A stretch of DNA of 5,014 nucleotides from Moraxellaceae bacterium (GTDB lineage Bacteria; Pseudomonadota; Gammaproteobacteria; Pseudomonadales; Moraxellaceae): contig JASLCO010000420.1 of NCBI GenBank assembly GCA_030146505.1, positions 1 to 5,014 of the forward strand, written 5' to 3'. This document shows, in pieces, positions 1 through 5,014 of this stretch. Every line of letters begins with the position of its first letter. Position 1 is the stretch's first letter. A model generated the notes under the pieces. That model worked only from the letters and a program-made list of their open reading frames with translations, searched no databases and had not been told where the DNA came from. Position numbers and translations under genes: made by a program.

Positions 1-693
1 GCCTTCCAGGGCCATGGCTAAGCGATACCGAGAAAGCACCTTGCTGTGCTTGGCTACCCCAGCAAGATATACCCGTCGTCGGCTGTTGCCCCATTGCTTG
101 TCGATGCGTTCCTGCATTCCTTGGAGCAGCCTCTGGAATAGATCCTTGGCGAACACTTTACTTCGCAGAAGGCCGTCGCAGATGATCAAAGTATCAGTGC
201 CGTAATCCTTATTGAGGATCTTGAATAGGATCGCCCACTCGACCAGCTCCCTGTAAACCTGAACCCAACTGGGAGAAACGGGTTTCCCACTGTCCGTTGG
301 CCGGATCATGTGAGAGAGATCCTGCAGGCTATTCACTCCCAAGAAAATCATCATTTCACCCAGTGCCGTTCTTGGCGTCCCATTCTCAGCAAACTGACGC
401 TGATTGAGTTTCTGCACTGGTGTCGTGGGTGAAACTGCCTCTAGGCAGTATTCATTGTTGCTGCTATCTACTACTCGGACTAGCTGTATCAGAAAGGGGT
501 CAAACTGGAGTTGGTTATTTCCCCCATCGGTTCCGACCAGTGAAATTGATGTCGTGGCGCGAGGCTGGATTCGGCGCGTTGCGCTCTTCAGTGGTTGGAT
601 TTCGTCTCGTAGGGCATCCAGCACTCCTTGATCGGTTTCGATGCAGTCTGCAATGGCCTCTTTCAGTTGGGCCTGGCTTGCTGGATCAATCAT
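1..693 (-). CDS. nurA: NurA-domain nuclease, partial (C-terminus beyond left edge)
   Basis: Reading the minus strand from ATG at 693-691 gives 231 codons without a stop up to the window edge. NurA proteins are nucleases (5'-3' exonuclease and endonuclease) that usually work with the hexameric ATPase HerA in DNA end resection; in bacteria such pairs often sit in defence islands. Visible NurA hallmarks are an acidic motif VGTDGGNN at residues 53-60 (D56 as probable metal ligand), a second acid in LIICDGLL at 169-176 (D173), and a basic block VAKHSK at 213-218 followed by SRYRLAM. The ATG is preceded by a strong Shine-Dalgarno, AGGAGG (complement of 698-703), 4 nt upstream. An in-frame GTG at 777-775 would add 28 residues but lacks a comparable site. 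A HerA-like ATPase would be expected downstream, left of the window; this is inference. The family call is from motif recognition only, and the missing C-terminus leaves the full length unknown. Confidence 0.8.
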   Translation of the reverse strand, partial: MIDPASQAQLKEAIADCIETDQGVLDALRDEIQPLKSATRRIQPRATTSISLVGTDGGNNQLQFDPFLIQLVRVVDSSNNEYCLEAVSPTTPVQKLNQRQFAENGTPRTALGEMMIFLGVNSLQDLSHMIRPTDSGKPVSPSWVQVYRELVEWAILFKILNKDYGTDTLIICDGLLRSKVFAKDLFQRLLQGMQERIDKQWGNSRRRVYLAGVAKHSKVLSRYRLAMALEG

Positions 694-781
694 GCTCCCT
701 CCTGGCTTTTCTTTTCGCCGCTTCAGTGCGATGCCAGCCTTTATGGGTGGGGCCTGGCTGGACCTTACGGTTTCCACTCAT
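686..781 (-). CDS. Possible 31-aa ORF translationally coupled to nurA
   Basis: On the minus strand ATG at 781-779 opens a 31-codon ORF ending in TGA at 688-686. The stop lies just inside the nurA start, so the two reading frames overlap by 8 nt, an arrangement typical of translational coupling. An AAGGA element (complement of 792-796) lies 10 nt upstream of the ATG. The peptide is hydrophilic and strongly basic (nine Lys/Arg), with no membrane segment or signal peptide. Its Lys/Arg-rich tail is partly forced by the purine-rich nurA ribosome binding site that it overlaps. I recognise no family. It could be a leader peptide, a small accessory protein, or chance. Confidence 0.35.
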   Translation of the reverse strand: MSGNRKVQPGPTHKGWHRTEAAKRKARREHD

Positions 782-791
782 GCAAGTTCGT

Positions 792-811
792 TCCTTCTCT
801 GAATAGAAGGA
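792..811 (-). promoter_or_regulatory. Hairpin in the nurA leader covering a ribosome binding site
   Basis: The arms TCCTTCT (792-798) and AGAAGGA (805-811) are perfect 7-bp inverted repeats around a 6-nt loop. In minus-strand RNA the 3' arm contains the AAGGA that would serve the 31-codon ORF starting at 781, so a folded hairpin would hide that site. No U-run follows on either strand, which argues against an intrinsic terminator. A role in translational control is inferred. Confidence 0.35.
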
Positions 812-831
812 GGCTCACTGATTGTTGCTGG

Positions 832-859
832 TTCATCATCAAAATAGTGCTCATATAAG
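832..859 (+). promoter_or_regulatory. Candidate promoter of the brxR-like gene
   Basis: TATAAG at 854-859 is a reasonable -10 hexamer. The best-spaced -35 candidate, TTCATC at 832-837 (16-bp spacer), is poor, which would suit a weak or regulated promoter. The predicted start near 866 falls inside the inverted repeat at 860-895. The call rests on hexamer similarity alone. Confidence 0.3.
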
Positions 860-895
860 ATGCATTATGGATCTCATCGACGAACCTTAATGCGT
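860..895. promoter_or_regulatory. Candidate operator: imperfect inverted repeat
   Basis: GCATTATGG (862-870) and CCTTAATGC (885-893) are inverted repeats with one mismatch in nine. Adding two bases on each side (860-895) adds one more match and one mismatch. The half-site centres are 23 bp apart, about two helical turns, which suits a dimeric winged-helix protein. The repeat lies just downstream of the candidate -10 and upstream of the WYL regulator gene, where an autorepressor site would be expected. BrxR/CapW proteins are known to bind inverted repeats upstream of their own genes; that this repeat is the site is inference. Confidence 0.4.
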
Positions 896-941
896 ACCAT
901 ATACTGTCATCAACCATCATCACAAGCATCCGTTAACCCGT

Positions 942-962
942 ATGAGCCACAAGGATGTCTGA
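942..962 (+). other. Six-codon mini-ORF overlapping the brxR-like start
   Basis: ATG at 942 is followed by five sense codons and TGA at 960-962, so this tiny frame ends 8 nt inside the regulator gene whose ATG is at 955. Because the regulator's own AAGG has no spacer, terminating ribosomes could supply initiation. No clear Shine-Dalgarno precedes the mini-ORF either. It may be chance. Confidence 0.2.
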
Positions 963-1848
963 CGAGCAGCTTGACGACCTTACCCAGCCGCAACGCGATC
1001 GCCTTGCCTTCGTGGAGCTGCGCGTGCGTTTCATCGGAGGTATCCGTCGCCAGGATCTGGTGTCGCGCTTTGGCATCCAGGCGGCGGCGGCTACGCGTGA
1101 TCTGGCGGTCTACAAGGAGTTGGTACCGGGCAACATTGATTACGATACAAAGGCCAAGTGCTATGTCCTTGGCGAGGACTTCAAGCCGCTCTTCGATTTT
1201 CCGCCAGAAAGGGTCCTGTCCTGGCTGACACAAGGCTTCGGAGACGGAGAGCCCTCTCAGCTCAGGGCGTGGGTGGCATGTGAGATCCCGTCAAGACTCA
1301 CGCATCCCGATCTGGATGTGCTGGCCTGCGTGACCCGGGCAATCCATCAGGAGTGTCCGATTCGTGTGGAGTATCACTCGATCTCAAGTGGCCAGACCGA
1401 GCGCCAGATCGTTCCTTTTGCACTAATAGACAACGGCTTGCGCTGGCATGTACGGGCCTTCGATCGCAAGGCGCAGGACTTTCGCGATTTCGTGATCACC
1501 CGGATTAAGAGCCCGGTCTTGTTACCAGACGCAGGCATGCAGGCCCATGAGCGCAGCGACCAGGACATCCAGTGGATGCGGATCGTCGAGCTGGAGCTGA
1601 TCCCTCACCCGGACCAGCCACATGCGGAGATTACGGAGATGGACTACGGAATGCGGGATGGCGTGTTACGCATGAAGCTCCGAGCTGCCACAGCTGGATA
1701 TATTCTGCGCAAGTGGAGCGTGGACTGTTCACCCAATCACATCCTGAGAGGAGCGGAGTACAGGCTCTGGTTGAGGAATCCCTTGGCCCTTTATGGTGTC
1801 AGGAATGCGGTGCTGGCACCTGGCTATCGATCGCCGGACCAAGCATGA
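955..1848 (+). CDS. brxR: WYL-domain transcriptional regulator, BrxR/CapW type
   Basis: The 297-residue protein has the three-part plan of BrxR/CapW defence regulators: an N-terminal winged helix (about residues 10-72, with recognition region DLVSRFGIQ at 34-42), a central WYL domain (about 120-185) and a C-terminal WCX-like dimer domain (about 210-292). The WYL part is characteristic, with VEYHSISSG (138-146), IVPFALIDNGLRWHVRAFD (152-170) and DFVITRI (178-184). The name-giving W-Y-L triplet appears here as W-H-V (164-166). Known members repress BREX, CBASS and other defence operons and are thought to release DNA on sensing a ligand produced during infection or DNA damage. The start follows an in-frame TGA at 943-945. 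AAGG abuts the ATG directly, so the ribosome binding site is badly placed. A six-codon ORF (ATG at 942, TGA at 960-962) overlaps the start and might help reinitiation. The gene sits upstream of the hsdM relic and the Gabija-like pair on the same strand and probably regulates what lies downstream. Confidence 0.88.
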   Translation: MSDEQLDDLTQPQRDRLAFVELRVRFIGGIRRQDLVSRFGIQAAAATRDLAVYKELVPGNIDYDTKAKCYVLGEDFKPLFDFPPERVLSWLTQGFGDGEPSQLRAWVACEIPSRLTHPDLDVLACVTRAIHQECPIRVEYHSISSGQTERQIVPFALIDNGLRWHVRAFDRKAQDFRDFVITRIKSPVLLPDAGMQAHERSDQDIQWMRIVELELIPHPDQPHAEITEMDYGMRDGVLRMKLRAATAGYILRKWSVDCSPNHILRGAEYRLWLRNPLALYGVRNAVLAPGYRSPDQA

Positions 1849-2288
1849 AGAGAACGACTTGGCGCACGAGGCTTTCATAAACCTCAGGCAGTTTGCAAGT
1901 CAATTTTTAGAATCCGCTAACATCCTACATGACCAGGTGGATGCAGCTGACTTCAAGTGTATCTGAGATATTTGTGAGGAGTGCCATGAAATCGTCGCCG
2001 CGACTGGTGATGTTGAATTGACCATGTTCTCCGAGTCGCATCGCTTCCATATCCCTGACGACTGTCACTGGAGTGATTTTTTGAGGTGGCGACCAATATC
2101 GGCAACGTCCTGCAACGGGCCATATTCCACTCAGTGTCGTGTGGTTGATGATTGAGATGCTCGACCCCAAAGAAGGAGAAACTATCTACGACCCTACCTG
2201 CGGTACCGGAGGTATGTTGCTGAAAGCCGTTCAGCATGTGAAAGAAAAGTACGGCGATGTAAAGTACCTATGGCCTTTTCAAGGCTGA
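1845..2288 (+). pseudogene. hsdM: Decayed type I restriction methyltransferase subunit (hsdM relic)
   Basis: No intact ORF exists here, but the plus strand yields ordered HsdM fragments in three frames. Segment A (about 1853-1963) reads as the N-terminal helical region, with ANILHDQVDAADFK. Segment B (1967-2082, same frame after a TGA at 1964) resembles the ICDVYDEE...RFHIP...HW region, including SHRFHIPDDCHW. Segment C (2080-2121, shifted frame) gives EVATNIGNVLQRA. Segment D (2133-2285, third frame) gives VVWLMIEMLDPKEGETIYD and then the SAM-binding motif I DPTCGTGGML (2190-2219). After VKYLW the HsdM similarity ends and TGA follows at 2286. The catalytic NPPF region is absent. ATG at 1845 overlaps the regulator's stop as ATGA; removing one AG of the AGAG at 1849-1852 would bring it into segment A's frame. 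This suggests an original hsdM co-transcribed with the regulator, then broken by frameshifts and at least three internal or terminal deletions. Comparison with HsdM is from memory, not alignment. Confidence 0.8.
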
Positions 2289-2291
2289 GGA
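2287..2291 (+). promoter_or_regulatory. Ribosome binding site of the gajA-like gene
   Basis: GAGGA lies 6 nt before the ATG at 2298, good spacing that supports this start. The upstream TAA (2296-2298) shares a base with the ATG, and a short in-frame reading before it ends FKAEDM. That could be the 3' end of a former upstream gene with a TAATG junction, or more hsdM debris. Confidence 0.6.
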
Positions 2292-2297
2292 TATGTA

Positions 2298-4202
2298 ATG
2301 AAGCTCCAAACGATTCGGCTATCCAACTTCCAGTCTTTCGGCGAGGTACCAGCCGAAGTTGTGCTTGAAGATATCACCTATCTGATTGGGCCTAATGGAT
2401 CCGGGAAAACAGCTGCGCTTCAGGGCTTGTGTCGGCTTTTCGCCTTCGATCCATCACTGCGCCGGATCCTACGTTCTGACTTTCATGTCCCGCTCAATGA
2501 GAAAGTACCGCCGGATGTGCGGCAGCTATGGATCGAGGCTGACTTCCTGTTCCCAGAACTTAGCGAAGATGAGGACAACAGCACCGTTGCGCCTCATTTT
2601 GGCCATATGCGCCTCGACGAAGTTGATGGTACACCGCGTGTGCGTTTTCGCCTCACCGCCACCATGGGGCTGGATGGGGACATAGAAGAAAGCATGGTCT
2701 ATGTGCTGGACAATAGTCCTGATGGCTCACCACTGACCATCGCGCAGGTGCCAAGGTCTGAGCGTAACCATATCCACATCCACTATCTGCCTGCTCGCCG
2801 TGACCCCGCTGATCACATTGGCTACGGCGCCAACGCTTTGCTTGGGCGCATGCTGCGGGCGGTGAATTGGGATGCAGAGCGAGGTGCCATCAAGGGTCTG
2901 ACCGATAAAATCAGTGATAGCTTGGCGTCCAATCCGTCAATTAATGCGTTCAGCAAAAGCTTAAAAGCAGCATGGGGCGCTTTGCATAAGGGCAGCTTCT
3001 TTGCCGACCCGAAGCTCACCTTTGTGGCATCTGAGATTGAGTCCTTGTTAAGGCACATGTCGGTCTCTTTTACACCTGGTCACGATGAGCAATTGGTTGA
3101 TTTTTCACGCCTAAGTGACGGCCAGAAATCGATGCTGTATCTGTCGCTAGTGCTGTCCTCACAAGCCATCGGCCGTACTGTCCTGGCTGAAGAAGGCGAT
3201 TTATTCGATGCAAACAAGTTGCGTCCACCGGTGTTCACTGTGGTAGCCATCGAAGAGCCAGAAAATAGCCTGTCGCCTCATTACCTCGGGAGGATCGCCA
3301 ATATCCTCAACGAGATGGCCAGCGAAGGCGACGCACAAGCGCTGATCGCCACTCACGCGCCCTCTATGCTGCGGCGAGTCGCTCCGGAACGTATCCGCTA
3401 TCTGCGTCTGGGCCAAGAACGAACATCGTGTGTGACGCATATTAAGCTGCCAGACACAACGGATGAGGCTCACAAATTTGTGCGTGAGGCTGTGCAGTCC
3501 TTTCCGGAAGTCTATTTCTCACGTCTTGTGGTGCTCGGCGAGGGAGACAGTGAAGAAATCGTGTTGCCACGCCTCCTAGAGGCCAAGGGGGTGCCGGTTG
3601 ATGAGTACGCAGTCTCAATAGCCCCTCTGGGTGGACGCCACGTCAATCATTTTTGGCGCCTCTTGTCTGCCCTACAGATTCCCTATTTGACGCTGCTTGA
3701 TCTAGATGTCGCGCGCTACCAGGGCGGGTGGGGGCGAATTAAGTACGTGAACGATCAGCTCGAACAGCATCGGCCAGAACAGAAACTCCCCAAAGATCAC
3801 GGCATCCCGAAGTGGGATTCGGAAAATGAAATGGTGCGGGACTATGGAAACTACCTCGATGTGCTTGAGGATCGAGATGTTTACTTCTCATATCCCATGG
3901 ATCTCGATTTCACCATGTTGCTCGCCTATCCGGATGCCTATGGCGTAGCGAAGGAATATCCTGACGAGTCAACGACCAAGGCTGTCCTAGGAAAGAGCCA
4001 TCACGACGCAAACCAATACAACGCAGACGAACAACGGCTGTTCAGCACCTACCATCGCAGCTTTAAGTTGGGCAGCAAGCCAGCTGCGCACATTGAGGCA
4101 CTTGCCCAGCTTAGCGATGAGGACTTGCTCGAGAATATGCCTGGAGCACTCAGACGTTTGGCCGATGCTGTAATCGCCAAGCTTGCGGAGTTACCAGAGT
4201 GA
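2298..4202 (+). CDS. gajA: OLD-family ATP-dependent nuclease (ATPase plus TOPRIM), GajA-like
   Basis: This complete 634-residue protein has the two-part plan of overcoming-lysogenization-defect (OLD) nucleases. The N-terminal ABC/SMC-like ATPase shows Walker A GPNGSGKT at 31-38, signature LSDGQKS at 272-278, Walker B VVAIEEPEN at 315-323 and a switch histidine in ATHAPS at 351-356. The C-terminal TOPRIM nuclease domain begins around residue 408, with LGEGDSEE at 413-420 (E415 the probable metal-binding glutamate) and LLDLD at 466-470 (D468 and D470). All key residues of both active sites seem present. In Gabija, GajA is a sequence-specific nicking endonuclease held inactive by nucleotides and activated when phage replication depletes them, and it assembles with the GajB helicase. 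The next gene is a UvrD-like helicase with a 4-bp overlap, which places this protein in the class of OLD proteins paired with helicases. The length is somewhat above the roughly 580 residues of the Bacillus GajA. An unrelated repair role for an OLD/helicase pair cannot be excluded from sequence alone. Confidence 0.87.
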   Translation: MKLQTIRLSNFQSFGEVPAEVVLEDITYLIGPNGSGKTAALQGLCRLFAFDPSLRRILRSDFHVPLNEKVPPDVRQLWIEADFLFPELSEDEDNSTVAPHFGHMRLDEVDGTPRVRFRLTATMGLDGDIEESMVYVLDNSPDGSPLTIAQVPRSERNHIHIHYLPARRDPADHIGYGANALLGRMLRAVNWDAERGAIKGLTDKISDSLASNPSINAFSKSLKAAWGALHKGSFFADPKLTFVASEIESLLRHMSVSFTPGHDEQLVDFSRLSDGQKSMLYLSLVLSSQAIGRTVLAEEGDLFDANKLRPPVFTVVAIEEPENSLSPHYLGRIANILNEMASEGDAQALIATHAPSMLRRVAPERIRYLRLGQERTSCVTHIKLPDTTDEAHKFVREAVQSFPEVYFSRLVVLGEGDSEEIVLPRLLEAKGVPVDEYAVSIAPLGGRHVNHFWRLLSALQIPYLTLLDLDVARYQGGWGRIKYVNDQLEQHRPEQKLPKDHGIPKWDSENEMVRDYGNYLDVLEDRDVYFSYPMDLDFTMLLAYPDAYGVAKEYPDESTTKAVLGKSHHDANQYNADEQRLFSTYHRSFKLGSKPAAHIEALAQLSDEDLLENMPGALRRLADAVIAKLAELPE

Positions 4203-5014
4203 TAGCGGTTGATGCCTGGAGTCCTGCGGACGGGCTGACGCTTGAGCCCAACGCCCTGCTCGCGGCCAAGGAGCAGGTGCGCTGCCTTGCGCTGACAGCT
4301 GGCCCAGGTGCGGGAAAGACTGAAATGCTTGCGCAGCGGGCAGATTTCCTATTATGCACTGGCACCTGCCGCTATCCCAAGCGGATTCTAGCCATTTCGT
4401 TCAAGGTTGATGCCAGCAGCAATCTGAAAGAGCGGGTAAAACGACGCTGTGGCTCAGAGCTTGCTACGCGGTTTGACAGCTATACCTTTCATGCATTCGC
4501 CAAGCATATTATCGATCGTTTCCGTCCAGTGCTGACGGGCGAGTATGCGCTGGATGTAGGGTACAAAATTGCAGATCGAAAACCTGGCCCATCACGGACT
4601 TTGATCGAATTTTCCGATCTGGTGCCACTGGCGATCCAGATTCTGCAAAAGTCCGCAGTGGCGCGGAACGCTGTCCGTCAGACCTATAGCGACGTCTTCC
4701 TTGACGAATTCCAGGACTGCACAAATCTGCAGTACGAGCTGCTCAAGATCGCTTTTCAAGGTACAAGCATTCGCTTGACCGCCGTGGGTGACACAAAGCA
4801 GAAGATCATGAGTTGGGCAGGGGCGATGGATGGTATCTTCCAAGCTTTTGTTGCTGATTTTTCGGCTACGTCGCTCAATATGTACCGCAATTTTCGTTCG
4901 AAGCCACGCTTGCTTCGCCTGCAGAACGAGATCATTCGTAGACTGGACCCTTCATCTGTCATGCCTGATGAGCAACTTGACGGCGACGAAGGTGAGATAT
5001 TCGCGTGGCATTTC
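4199..5014 (+). CDS. gajB: UvrD/Rep-like superfamily 1 helicase, GajB-like, partial (right edge)
   Basis: From GTG at 4199 the frame stays open for 272 codons to the window edge. The GTG overlaps the upstream stop as GTGA, and GGAG at 4187-4190 lies 8 nt before it, so the two genes are almost certainly co-translated. SF1 helicase motifs occur in order: Walker A GPGAGKT at 35-41, motif Ia ILAISFKVDAS at 63-73, a TFHAFAKHI element at 96-104, motif II LDEFQD at 168-173, motif III LTAVGDTKQKIMSWAGA at 193-209 and motif IV NMYRNFRS at 227-234. Motif III has T-K-Q where UvrD typically has D-D-Q, a variation seen in divergent UvrD-like helicases. The 2A/2B part with motifs V and VI lies outside the window. 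In Gabija, GajB is thought to use ATP/dNTP hydrolysis on DNA ends to relieve inhibition of GajA. Adjacency to the OLD nuclease is the main reason for preferring GajB to a housekeeping UvrD, Rep or PcrA. Confidence 0.85.
   Translation, partial: MIAVDAWSPADGLTLEPNALLAAKEQVRCLALTAGPGAGKTEMLAQRADFLLCTGTCRYPKRILAISFKVDASSNLKERVKRRCGSELATRFDSYTFHAFAKHIIDRFRPVLTGEYALDVGYKIADRKPGPSRTLIEFSDLVPLAIQILQKSAVARNAVRQTYSDVFLDEFQDCTNLQYELLKIAFQGTSIRLTAVGDTKQKIMSWAGAMDGIFQAFVADFSATSLNMYRNFRSKPRLLRLQNEIIRRLDPSSVMPDEQLDGDEGEIFAWHF

Noticed and set aside
404..858. Several plus-strand open frames over the left part of the window
   Set aside because: They are antisense shadows of the nurA reading frame and its leader. 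They lack ribosome binding sites and recognisable domains, while the minus strand carries clear NurA motifs.
907..931. CATC-rich stretch upstream of the regulator, resembling a short tandem repeat
   Set aside because: The spacing between copies is irregular and there are few of them, so it does not form a real tandem array.
849..947. Inverted repeat GCTCATA (849-855) and TATGAGC (941-947)
   Set aside because: Seven base pairs separated by 85 nt is within chance expectation and its position gives no clear role; the closer repeat at 862-893 is the better operator candidate.
1572..1880. A 102-codon plus-strand frame across the end of the regulator gene
   Set aside because: It overlaps the conserved C-terminal domain of the WYL regulator in another frame. 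Only its last codons, from ATG 1845, matter, as the possible fossil hsdM start.
1885..1913. TAGAAT at 1908-1913 as a -10 box of a second promoter
   Set aside because: No acceptable -35 hexamer lies 16-18 bp upstream, and the bases are explained by the HsdM N-terminal fragment.
1925..2237. Two overlapping minus-strand open frames of 81 and 94 codons
   Set aside because: They lie antisense to the hsdM relic, have no recognisable motif, and the plus strand explains the sequence as HsdM fragments.

Overview
The window reads as part of an antiviral defence island from a moderately high-GC proteobacterium. A Pseudomonas-like gammaproteobacterium is my guess from codon use and from the feel of the proteins; no marker gene proves it. 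No rRNA, tRNA, CRISPR array, transposase or integrase is visible.

Layout, left to right. Positions 1-693 hold the N-terminal 231 codons of a minus-strand NurA-domain nuclease that runs off the left edge. A 261-bp divergent intergenic region follows (694-954). It holds a possible 31-codon ORF coupled to nurA, a hairpin over that ORF's ribosome binding site, a candidate promoter and a candidate operator. Positions 955-1848 encode a WYL-domain transcription factor of the BrxR/CapW type, known from other defence loci as a local repressor. Positions 1845-2288 contain no intact gene, but conceptual translation in three frames gives ordered fragments of HsdM, the type I restriction-modification methyltransferase subunit, so this is a decayed, internally deleted hsdM. 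Positions 2298-4202 encode a complete OLD-family ATPase/TOPRIM nuclease (GajA-like). It overlaps by 4 bp a UvrD/Rep-like superfamily 1 helicase (GajB-like, from 4199) that runs off the right edge. This pair has the architecture of the Gabija defence system.

How the parts may work together (inference). The brxR-type regulator once headed a type I restriction operon, since a potential hsdM start overlaps its stop codon. Restriction genes were then lost, and a Gabija-like nuclease/helicase pair now lies directly downstream on the same strand, where it could have come under the old regulator. The divergent NurA nuclease probably belongs to a second DNA-end-processing module, often paired with a HerA ATPase that would lie beyond the left edge. 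The families themselves are known. The less ordinary points are the arrangement of regulator, restriction relic and Gabija pair, and the small translation-level structures in the divergent region.
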